This document shows, in pieces, positions 26,159-35,600 of a stretch of 64,000 nt of DNA. Source of the stretch: Winogradskyella sp. (GTDB taxonomy: Bacteria > Bacteroidota > Bacteroidia > Flavobacteriales > Flavobacteriaceae). The stretch's first letter is position 1; every line of letters starts with the position of its first letter. The stretch is taken from NCBI RefSeq assembly GCF_028289625.1, contig NZ_JANQOM010000040.1, forward strand, positions 1 to 64,000. The letters are read 5' to 3'. Made by a program: the position numbers and the translations under genes. The notes below the pieces were generated by a model. It was not told the DNA's origin. It searched no databases and worked only from the letters and a program-made list of their open reading frames with translations.

Positions 26159-26250
26159 AATCTTTTTTAGGATTAATTTGTCAATATTTTGAAAGTAATA
26201 GTCCACAATTATTTTTTTGTTTATCTTTTCCGAAAATTATTAGTATACAT

Positions 26251-29025
26251 TTGAACAACTTTAGAGGTATGGTATTGTTCATGGCTATATTTTCGTTTAT
26301 AGCCGTGAGTGCACAGTGTAACCTACAGGAAACCATAGTTATTTGTGACATGACACAAATAGATGGTGATAACGATGGCACACCAGACGGAATCATTAAC
26401 TTATATGATGAATATACTAATCTTACCGGTAACACCATACAAGCAGGTACATGGTTTGATCCAAATTTTACTTTTGCGTTAAATGAAAATACGGGTGATT
26501 TATCTCTTTGGGACTTAAACGAATCATCAACATCTCCAACCGATTATAGTTTTGAACTTACCAATAGTAATTGCGGTTCGGCAGATGTTGCATTAACCAT
26601 TAATTTGGTTCTTGGGCCCTTTTCGGGTATAGCTTTGCCAACAAATTTAGATGGTGTCAACGTGCAGGTTTGTGATCAAGGATCAACACCTGTGGATTTA
26701 TGTATTCCATTACCAGATATGGATCTTTTTGAGGCCTTGGAATCTTTGCCTAGTCCTCATGCAAATGGACAATGGATGTATGAGGGCAGTAGTCCTAATT
26801 TTAATGGTATTAATGGGTCTGAATTATCTGTCACTGTTCCTTATGCTCCAGGCCCTCCTTTAGTAGATGAAGAAACGTTTGAGTTGGTTTACAGAGTCCA
26901 AGGCATTGCACCATGTGACCTTGTTCAGGAAACCAGAGTTAAGATTTCTGTAGTTCGACAGGTGTTTTCAGGATTAGCCCAAAATCAAAGGGTTTGTGAA
27001 ACATCAATCTTAAATGGAGATTTTGATAATGATATAGACCTAACCGATGACCAATTTTTATTTCTGGAAGACATAGAGGGAACTTGGGAAATGGATATGT
27101 TTGGTCAGGTGACTTCCCTAGGAGATTCAGAAATAAATATCAATGATATCTACCAACAGATTGTAACCAATAATCCCAGATTTGGATGTGTAGATATTGA
27201 TTTTACGTATGCTGTAGAACAACGGTCCGGTGTTTGTGAAGACGCTTCTACGACCATTAGTTTTAAACTTTACGAATATTTAAGACCTTTCTCTCAGGAT
27301 AATTTCCCAGAGTTCTGTGAAGATGATTCGTCTTTGCCTGCAACAATTAATCTCTACGATCAGTTAGCATTTACAAGCGAAAACGGTGTTCTTTTCGATT
27401 ATCCTTCAAACGCCTGTACACAATGGAGTTTGGTTTCAGGTCCTTCAGACTTAGGTCTGGTAACTAATGGTGGAGGTTGTACACCAACTCCCGGATATTC
27501 GTATCTTGGACAGGTTAATTTAGTTGGAGCAGAACCTGGAACTTATACTTTTAGATATACGGTAAGCCCAGAAGTCAATTGTAATCCAGATAACTTTACG
27601 GCTGTCGATTATATAGACGCATGTACTTCAACTCCAGATCTTACTGGCTTTTGTGATGCGGAATCTGCTGAGGTGGTTATAGTCATCTATCCCAAGAATT
27701 ATGCAGGGGAAGACACTATTGGGCTTTCCTTTTGCGAAACTGATCTTGGTAGTTCAATCGATTTAATTACGTTATTAAATACCAACGGTATTGATGATCC
27801 CATATACGTTGGGCCATTAGGAAATTGGTTCGATTTGGATACAGGTAACCCAGTTACCAACCCTTTTGTTATTCCAGAAATTAACGATCAGCAGACATTC
27901 AATTTTGTTTATTCTACAATGACACCTAACAATTGTTTGGATAGAGCAGACCTTTCATTTACAATCTATGAGCAATATCTATCTGGGACTGATAATGCTG
28001 TACAAGTGTGCAACGATGAATCCGCCTTCAATTTATTTGATTTATTAGGAAGCGATGTTAGTACTATTGGCAGTTGGGCAGGACCTAACGGATTTGTTGC
28101 CACGACTAACGACGTATTTTTCGACCCATCATCATTTGATGCTGGCGACTATATCTATACAGTTCCTGATAACGGTGACGCTACTGTTTTTTGCACTGGC
28201 AGCCAAGCTATAGTGACCGTTTCAGTTGTTCAAAATGCCAATGCAGGAATGGACATGCAAACCATGGTTTGTAGATCAGATCTTCAAGTCGATTTACTCA
28301 ATGTACTAGATGCTTCTGCAGATTTGGGTGGAATCTTTGAGGATATCGATAATACAAATGCACTTAATGGGAGTATAGTCGATGTTTCTTTGTTAGATGA
28401 AGGCGATTACAATTTTCAGTATACCGTACAAGGAGATTCACAATGTAACGCTTCAATGGCAATCCTAACGGTAAGCGTTATGGATGTCGAAGCTCCAAAT
28501 GCGCAAAACCAAACTTTCTGCCTCACAGATGCTGCAACTATTACGGATTTAGAAATTTTAAGTTCAGCCTTTGATTTTAATTGGTACGATACCCCAGAAT
28601 CCACGGATATTTTACCATTGGACTTGCTCTTGGTAAATGGAGAAGATTATTATGTTTCTGCATTAGACAGTGATGGGTGTGAATCTGCTAGAACTCAAAT
28701 TACAGTTACCTTACTGCCTTTTAATGATAGCACCTGTGACGATTGTGAAATTAACGATGGTATTTCAGATAACAACGATGGCGAAAATGAAGTACTGGAT
28801 TTATGTAATTTGCCAGACATCTTTCCAGCTTATGAAATTGAGATATTTAACCGTTATGGCACTTTGGTTTTTAGAGGCAATAATAGCACAGGATTATTTG
28901 ATGGTACTTCTAACGTGTCCTTAACTATAGGAAATCGACTCCCGTCTGGGACTTATTTCTATGTGTTTAACCCAAATGATGGCATAACCGACGCATTTCA
29001 AGGAAGCCTATATTTAAGTAGATGA
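26251..29025 (+). CDS. T9SS type B sorting domain-containing protein
   Basis: Large exported protein of about 924 residues, probably secreted by the T9SS. The N-terminal signal ends FSFIAVSAQ. The middle is a series of cysteine-poor, Asp/Asn-rich beta-sandwich-like repeats. The C-terminus is the gliding-motility-associated (type B) sorting domain: IEIFNRYGTLVFRG, LPSGTYFYVF, FQGSLYLSR. The start is uncertain. TTG at 26251 adds MNNFRG, giving the signal a positive charge. The first ATG is 26269. A TACATTTG box at 26246-26253 would, if real, favour the ATG. A PorP/SprF gene follows after 10 nt, the usual pairing for type B cargo. Confidence 0.88.
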   Translation: MNNFRGMVLFMAIFSFIAVSAQCNLQETIVICDMTQIDGDNDGTPDGIINLYDEYTNLTGNTIQAGTWFDPNFTFALNENTGDLSLWDLNESSTSPTDYSFELTNSNCGSADVALTINLVLGPFSGIALPTNLDGVNVQVCDQGSTPVDLCIPLPDMDLFEALESLPSPHANGQWMYEGSSPNFNGINGSELSVTVPYAPGPPLVDEETFELVYRVQGIAPCDLVQETRVKISVVRQVFSGLAQNQRVCETSILNGDFDNDIDLTDDQFLFLEDIEGTWEMDMFGQVTSLGDSEININDIYQQIVTNNPRFGCVDIDFTYAVEQRSGVCEDASTTISFKLYEYLRPFSQDNFPEFCEDDSSLPATINLYDQLAFTSENGVLFDYPSNACTQWSLVSGPSDLGLVTNGGGCTPTPGYSYLGQVNLVGAEPGTYTFRYTVSPEVNCNPDNFTAVDYIDACTSTPDLTGFCDAESAEVVIVIYPKNYAGEDTIGLSFCETDLGSSIDLITLLNTNGIDDPIYVGPLGNWFDLDTGNPVTNPFVIPEINDQQTFNFVYSTMTPNNCLDRADLSFTIYEQYLSGTDNAVQVCNDESAFNLFDLLGSDVSTIGSWAGPNGFVATTNDVFFDPSSFDAGDYIYTVPDNGDATVFCTGSQAIVTVSVVQNANAGMDMQTMVCRSDLQVDLLNVLDASADLGGIFEDIDNTNALNGSIVDVSLLDEGDYNFQYTVQGDSQCNASMAILTVSVMDVEAPNAQNQTFCLTDAATITDLEILSSAFDFNWYDTPESTDILPLDLLLVNGEDYYVSALDSDGCESARTQITVTLLPFNDSTCDDCEINDGISDNNDGENEVLDLCNLPDIFPAYEIEIFNRYGTLVFRGNNSTGLFDGTSNVSLTIGNRLPSGTYFYVFNPNDGITDAFQGSLYLSR

Positions 29026-29035
29026 GAGCAATAAA

Positions 29036-29950
29036 ATGAAAATAAGACTATACTATATTTTAATCTTTTTTTGCTGCACTACACTATATGCGCAACAAGA
29101 ACCACATTACACACAATACATGTATAATATGAGTATTGTTAATCCTGCATATGTGATTAATGAACCAAGTTTTGTTGAGGTGGGTACACTATATCGTACT
29201 CAATGGGTTGGTATCGACGGTGCACCTAGAACAGCCAACGCCTTTGCTAATATTCCCTTAAGTGATAAAATAGAGATAAGCCTTAACTATCTTAATGATG
29301 AAATAGGAGATAATATAAAACAAACCGAAAACATGTTTAGTGTGGATTTTGCTTATAAAATTAAGCTTAACGAGACCCTAAATATGTCTTTTGGAATGCG
29401 AGCGGGTTTTGATCATCTGAGCACAAATGTTTTTGAAAGTAATGTGAGCGGTGATTCTTTTTTTGATAATACGCAGAAGACTGTTCTTAATATAGGTGCA
29501 GGAGTGTTTATGTTTCACGAAGATTATTACGTAGGTCTATCGTCACCAAACTTATTACCGAATGAAATAGATGCAAACAACGATGTGTTTTACCAAAATG
29601 AACTTCATCTGTTTCTTATCGGTGGTTACGTTTTTGACATTAATAGTGATTTAAAACTGAAACCCTCAACAGTTGTGAAGTATGTTAATGGTGCGCCATT
29701 ATCCTTTGATATTTCGGCAAATGCGTTATATCAAGAGAAGTTTGAATTAGGTGTGTCTTACAGATATGATGATGCCTTTACAGCTATGGCAGGTGTAGAA
29801 GTATTTACAGGTTTAAGATTTGGTTATGCGTACGACTTTAATACCAATGCGCTTAATGACTTTAATAACGGCAGTCACGAATTTATCTTAACCTATCGAT
29901 TTGATGTCCTGGGATTAAGTAAAAAGTATTCATCTCCGAGATTCTATTAA
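29036..29950 (+). CDS. PorP/SprF family T9SS outer-membrane protein
   Basis: Outer-membrane barrel of 304 residues with a signal peptide ending TLYAQ and the family N-terminus QEPHYTQYMYNMSIVNPAY. SprF in Flavobacterium supports secretion of the neighbouring type B protein SprB, so this protein probably serves the cargo encoded just upstream. Alternating strands end with a typical barrel terminus (HEFILTYRFDVLG). It is followed at 1 nt by the OmpA-family gene. Confidence 0.93.
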   Translation: MKIRLYYILIFFCCTTLYAQQEPHYTQYMYNMSIVNPAYVINEPSFVEVGTLYRTQWVGIDGAPRTANAFANIPLSDKIEISLNYLNDEIGDNIKQTENMFSVDFAYKIKLNETLNMSFGMRAGFDHLSTNVFESNVSGDSFFDNTQKTVLNIGAGVFMFHEDYYVGLSSPNLLPNEIDANNDVFYQNELHLFLIGGYVFDINSDLKLKPSTVVKYVNGAPLSFDISANALYQEKFELGVSYRYDDAFTAMAGVEVFTGLRFGYAYDFNTNALNDFNNGSHEFILTYRFDVLGLSKKYSSPRFY

Positions 29951-29951
29951 T

Positions 29952-31985
29952 ATGTTAAAAAAAATTATTTTATTCATACACTTGATAGCTGTTTCGCAGT
30001 TTGTGTTTTCCCAAGGAAAATCCAGAGCAGATCGCTTTTTCGAAAAAGGAGATTATATCAATGCAGCAAAGTATTATGAAATTGATTTAGAAGATGAAAA
30101 CCATAAGAAAGATCTGGAGAATATAGTCATCTCTTATTATAATATTTTTGAATACAGAAGGGCGTCACGTTATTTAAGACAATTGGTTAATGGAAGATTT
30201 GTAGAGACAGACAAAGCCTATGATAACGAGTTCAACTTTAAATTCTATCAGGTATTATCGGCTTTGGGCGATTATGAAAAAGGGCTTGATTATTTAAAGC
30301 TTTACAAAGAGAACAATTCAAAATCTTTTAATAAAGAGGAGACTATAAATACCATTGAGGATTTTAGACTCATGGATTCTGATTATAAGATTAAATTGGC
30401 AGATTTTAATTCGTTGGCATCAGATTTTGGTGCCGTTCGTTTCAACGATCGTGTATACTTTACCTCCGACAGGGAAGACAATGCAAATGCATTATTTGAA
30501 AAGAAATTTAAATGGACACAAAGACGATTTTTAGACCTATATTCCATTAAAGTTTCAGAAAAGAATGAATCTCAAGGCGCAGCGTTAAAATTATCGGAGA
30601 CTATTAATTCTAAATTCCATGAGGGTAACTTTTGTTTTAGTAAGGATGGCAAAACGCTATATATATCCCGAAGTAATGTCACAAAAGGTAAAAAGGAATT
30701 TGACGACAGTAAAAACAATAATATCCATTTATACCAATCAAATTTTATTGATGGTGAATGGTCAGAACCAGAAAAATTGTCCTTTAACAAAAAAGAATTT
30801 TCTTATCAACATCCTGCATTAAGCCCAGATGGAAAAAGATTATATTTTTCTTCGAACCAAGAAGGCGGTATCGGAAATTTCGATTTGTATTATGTTGATA
30901 TCAATGCAGACGGTAACTTTAGCGAACCTATAAATTTGGGACCGACTGTTAATACCGAAAATAGGGAACATTTTCCCTTTATAAATAGTGAAGGCCACCT
31001 ATTTTTTTCTTCAAATGGCCATTTAGGTTTAGGGATGCTAGACATCTTTGTGTCGGAGTTTGTGAATAATGAATTTACCCGACCTATAAATCTTGGAGCT
31101 CCTATCAATTCTCAATATGATGACTTTAATTTAAATTATTACAACAATACTCAAGGTTTCTTTGCTTCAAACAGAAAGCGAGCAGACGACAATATTTATA
31201 GTTTTAATCAAACAGGTGAGATTTTTATTAGGGAATACATTAATAAGTTCGTAATAAGGGATAAGGAAACAGAACAATACGTGCCAAATGTTTCCGTTAC
31301 TTTAGCGGATAAAAGGGGAAATAAAATTTATGAGAATGTATTAGACTCAATAGCGCGTTTTAATAAAAACCTCTTGGCAGGCAATTATGTATTAAATGCT
31401 ACTAGCGAAAACTATAAAGAGGGTGCATTAAGGCTAAAGGTTTTGGAAGAGCAAGATCAAGAGCATATTTTATTACTTAATAAAATACCGCCTCCGCCAC
31501 CACCAGATCCCGTAGAAATTATAATTGCCGAGAAAAAAATCGATGAGGATTTAAAAGAAGAGGATCCTAAACGTTTCGAAATGCTTACGGACATTGAAGG
31601 TCCGCCTATCGTAGAAAAGGACGGTAAATTGTTCTTTGAGCTAGAGCCTATTTATTTTGATTTCGATATGTGGAATATCCGCGAAGACTCTAAATTAGTA
31701 TTAGATGAATTGGCCAAAAAGTTAGAGCGTTATCCAGATATCTACATTAAAATCAGTGCCCATACGGATAGTAGAGGTACTGCGCGTTATAATCAAATTC
31801 TTTCAGAGAAGCGTGCTGAGTCTACAAGAAACTATTTAGCATTGGTTGGCTACGTCAATGCAAGACGCATTAAATTTCAAGGATTTGGTGAACGTTTCCC
31901 GATTGTGGAATGCCCCGACAATGATTGTACAGAAGAAGAGTTTCAATTGAATAGACGCAGCGAGTTCGAAATCGTTGAATATTAG
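29952..31985 (+). CDS. OmpA family protein with TPR-like and PD40 repeats
   Basis: Probable envelope protein linking T9SS/PorP-SprF components to peptidoglycan. The 677 residues comprise a signal peptide (VFSQG) and TPR-like helices (about 25-150). WD40-like PD40 blades follow (about 215-395; FSKDGKTLYISRS, ALSPDGKRLYFSSNQEGG, FINSEGHLFFSSNGHLG). Then come a carboxypeptidase-regulatory-like beta domain (about 425-510), a PPPPPP linker near 515 and a C-terminal OmpA domain (about 565-675; ISAHTDSRGTARYNQILSEK). The layout resembles proteins called PorE/SprE partners, but I do not assign a symbol. Confidence 0.92.
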   Translation: MLKKIILFIHLIAVSQFVFSQGKSRADRFFEKGDYINAAKYYEIDLEDENHKKDLENIVISYYNIFEYRRASRYLRQLVNGRFVETDKAYDNEFNFKFYQVLSALGDYEKGLDYLKLYKENNSKSFNKEETINTIEDFRLMDSDYKIKLADFNSLASDFGAVRFNDRVYFTSDREDNANALFEKKFKWTQRRFLDLYSIKVSEKNESQGAALKLSETINSKFHEGNFCFSKDGKTLYISRSNVTKGKKEFDDSKNNNIHLYQSNFIDGEWSEPEKLSFNKKEFSYQHPALSPDGKRLYFSSNQEGGIGNFDLYYVDINADGNFSEPINLGPTVNTENREHFPFINSEGHLFFSSNGHLGLGMLDIFVSEFVNNEFTRPINLGAPINSQYDDFNLNYYNNTQGFFASNRKRADDNIYSFNQTGEIFIREYINKFVIRDKETEQYVPNVSVTLADKRGNKIYENVLDSIARFNKNLLAGNYVLNATSENYKEGALRLKVLEEQDQEHILLLNKIPPPPPPDPVEIIIAEKKIDEDLKEEDPKRFEMLTDIEGPPIVEKDGKLFFELEPIYFDFDMWNIREDSKLVLDELAKKLERYPDIYIKISAHTDSRGTARYNQILSEKRAESTRNYLALVGYVNARRIKFQGFGERFPIVECPDNDCTEEEFQLNRRSEFEIVEY

Positions 31986-32008
31986 ACTTCGTAAATTCAA
32001 CAGCTAAT

Positions 32009-32647
32009 ATGTCCAAATACAAGTGTATTATTTTCGATTGTGATGGGGTTTTAGTAGATAGCGAGCCATTAAGCAATCAGGTTATGGTAGAATTGGCCAA
32101 CGAGCTTGGTGCAAACATAGATTTAGACTATGCTTATCAACACTTTAAAGGAAATTCATTTCAGAATTGCTCAAATCAAATTTCGGCATTAATAGGGAAA
32201 GAAGTACCAAAGGATTTAGAGCTTCAATACAGGCAACGTTCTTCGGAAAAATTCAAGGCCGAAATTCAACCCATCGATGGTGTAAAAGAGTTATTGAGTA
32301 ATTTAAGTATTTCTTATTGTGTGGCCTCAAGTGGTCCTAAGAGTAAAATTCGACTTAATTTACAACTCACAGGGTTGCTGCCTTATTTTGAAGGAAATAT
32401 TTTCAGTTGTTATACTATTCAAAAATGGAAACCAAATCCAGCAGTATTTCTATGGGCAGCAAGGACCATGGGATATGATTCAAAGGATTGTTTAGTGATA
32501 GAAGACAGTCTAACAGGAGTTGAGGCAGCGGTAAATGGAGGTTTTGATGTATTTGGATTTACCGCTCACGATTATAAGGACGAATTACAGAAAAAAGCGA
32601 CCAAAACTTTCAAAAGTATGATTAGGTTACCAGAATTATTAGATTAA
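32009..32647 (+). CDS. HAD family phosphatase (beta-phosphoglucomutase-like)
   Basis: Mg-dependent haloacid-dehalogenase-superfamily phosphatase or phosphomutase with a helical cap, 212 residues. Motif I is FDCDGVLVDSE with two aspartates, motif II is VASSGPKSK, the motif III lysine is in KWKPNP, and motif IV is LVIEDSLTG. The closest kinds are YieH/beta-PGM-like hydrolases of sugar or nucleotide phosphates. It lies 23 nt after the OmpA gene, possibly in the same transcript. Confidence 0.9.
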   Translation: MSKYKCIIFDCDGVLVDSEPLSNQVMVELANELGANIDLDYAYQHFKGNSFQNCSNQISALIGKEVPKDLELQYRQRSSEKFKAEIQPIDGVKELLSNLSISYCVASSGPKSKIRLNLQLTGLLPYFEGNIFSCYTIQKWKPNPAVFLWAARTMGYDSKDCLVIEDSLTGVEAAVNGGFDVFGFTAHDYKDELQKKATKTFKSMIRLPELLD

Positions 32648-32683
32648 AAGGGTAATTTCTATATTTATGAAAAAATAGGGTTT

Positions 32684-35600
32684 ATGCTAAGAAAATTATT
32701 CTACTACAATTTTTTCCTTTTTTCCTATCTACTTACAGTAATGACTACTTTTATAAGCTATGCGCAAACTTTTGATCGTGTAGAAGATATTGTTGGCTTA
32801 GGTGTGTTAGAGGACAATAACGGAGTTGCCGTTGCAGATTATGATGGGGATAATGATTTAGATATTTTTGTTGTTGCCAAAGCAAAGGATAATCCACAAA
32901 ATCCCCGAACAATAAGCCGATTATTTCGTAATGATAACGACGGTTCATTTACAGATGTAACTCTAATAGCGGGTTTTACAGATTTGTATACAGATAGTGA
33001 TTCAGATGATTTTTTGGGATTAGCAGGCTTTAAATATGGGGCTTATTGGGGGGACTATAATAATGATGGTTTCCCGGATTTGTTTATGACCTTTCTAGAC
33101 AGGGTGCAATTATGGCGTAATCAGGGAGATGGTACATTTACCAATATAATACAATCTTCAGGAATCACTGAGGTCAATGGATGCGGCAATACGGGTGCTA
33201 CATGGTTTGATTATAACAATGACGGTTTTTTAGACCTCTTTATTGCTGATTGGCAACGCTGTGGTCAAAATAAACTATATCTTAATAATGGCGATGAGAG
33301 CTTTCAAGCTATTGGTGAGTCGACAGGTATATCTAGCACTGAAAACTATGCTAGTTTTGTTGGGTTACCATTTGATTTTAATACAGATGGGTTTATCGAT
33401 TTATACGTAACTAACGATGTACACCATCCCAATGAATTGTTCATTAACCAAAATGGATTTAGTTTTTTAGACGAGGCTGCTAACTATAATATAAATACTA
33501 CGGGTGAGGATATGGCCATTACTATAGGTGATTATAACTTAGATGGTGATTTCGATTTTTTTATAACAGCAATAGATTTAAACTTTTTGCTAACAAATAA
33601 TGGTGATGGAACATTTACTGAGACCGCATCAGATTTTGGTATTAATAATACCTTGTGGTCTTGGGGCACTAAGTTCTCTGATTTCGATTTAGATAGTGAT
33701 GAGGATTTGATCATTGTAAACGGTTATTTTTTACAAGATAGAGCAAACGAACCTAATTTTTACTTCAAGAATTTGTTTGCAGAGGGACAAGCCACGTTTC
33801 AAGATATCTCTACGAGTTTAGGTTTAGATGAATTGGGAACAAGTGTTGAAGCCTTGGATTTTGATTACGACAATGATGGAGATATAGATTTATTGGTTAC
33901 TAACAGTAATAAAGAATGCTTTTTTTATGAAAACAGGCTTTTAAATTTTGATGATACCGAGACGTCCCAGAACTGGCTGAAAGTCCAATTGGAAGGAACA
34001 ACATCAAATCGAGATGCCATAGGGACAACCTTGACCATTACTACGGCCAACGGTATCCTTAAGCGTTATTATTCTGGTGTCGGGTTTTTGGGTCAGAGTT
34101 TGCAGGGCGTTCATTTTGGGCTTGGTAATGCCACGGAGGTCCTTAGTCTGGAAGTTAAATGGCCTTCGGGTGTATCAGATATTTATAATAATATAGGTAC
34201 CAATAAAACCATTAAACTAACCGAGGATGTCGATTTGGAAGTATTGGACATCCTACCGAGCCAAAAGATTTATGGTTGTACAGATTCGGTTTCGTGTAAT
34301 TATAATCCAGATGCTGTTCTAGATGATGGTTCTTGTGCTTATTTGCCATCTCAAGATATTGTTGGCAATACAAGTTCTTCATTTTTAAGGACAGAGACCT
34401 ATACTTATAACATTTCTCCTGGTTCCACAGTTCATTGGCAAGTTATGGGAGGAGAAATATTAGAGGGTGAAGATACTGACACGATTTTAGTGAGATGGCA
34501 TTTGGAAGAAACAGGTCGTGTTTCTGTAATTGAGTCAGACAATCAGTGTTCAAGTTTGGTAGTGGCTATTGATATTAATTTAGGTGTAGGCAATTTGCCT
34601 GAAGATATATCTATTGCTAGACTCTGGAATGAAGCCCTATTGGAAGCTATTAGGGATGATTTTGCAAGACCGACGGTACACGCCAGAAATTTATTTCATA
34701 CCAGTTTGGCGATGTATGACATTTGGTCAATTTATGATGATATGGCAACGCCTTATCTCATTGGAAATACTGTAAATGGTTATTCAAGTGCATTAGAAGA
34801 TTTTATCCCAAGTGAAGACTTAGAGATCTCTGTAAATAAATCAATAAGTTATGCAATGTATCGTCTTTTGTCGCATCGTTTTCAAAACTCGCCTGGTGTC
34901 GATGAAACACAGTCACGATTAGATTTGTTAATGGATAGACTTGGTTATAATACAAATTTCATATCGTTGATGTATGAAGACGGAGATGCAGCCGCCTTTG
35001 GTAATTTTGTAGCTCAGACAATCATAGATTATGGTTTGCAAGACGGGTCGAGGGAGGCTACTGGATACGACAATGCTTATTATGAACCTGTTAATCAAGC
35101 TTATGCACTTGATATTAACGACAATCCACCTATTAATGACCCAAATCGATGGCAACCTTTGGGCCTCGACACCTTTATAGATCAAGGTGGTAACCTAGTA
35201 GATGGCAACGTACCGCCGTTTTTAAGCCCGGAATGGGGAAATGTGTTTGGATTTGCCTTAAAGGAAGAGGATATGGTGGTATATGAAAGAGATGGGAATA
35301 ATTACAATGTTTTTCATGATCCATCACATCCACCCTATATAAGTTTAACCGAAGATAATACTGATAGTGACCATTATAAATGGGGATTCACTATGGTATC
35401 TGTTTGGCAAGCACATTTAGACCAAACTGATGGTGTGATGTGGGATATTTCACCTAATTCAATAGGTAATGTGGATATTAGTACATTTCCAACCAATTAT
35501 TCAGATTACCCAAGTTTTTATGATTATTTCAATGGTGGATCCAATAGTAACGGTCATGCCTTAAATCCCATAACTGGAAGTCCTTATGAAGTAAATATGG

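Noticed and set aside
32780..33960. Repeated short motifs resembling a repeat array
   Set aside because: They are Asp/Gly/Asn codons of FG-GAP calcium motifs in one protein and have no constant spacers, so they are not CRISPR.
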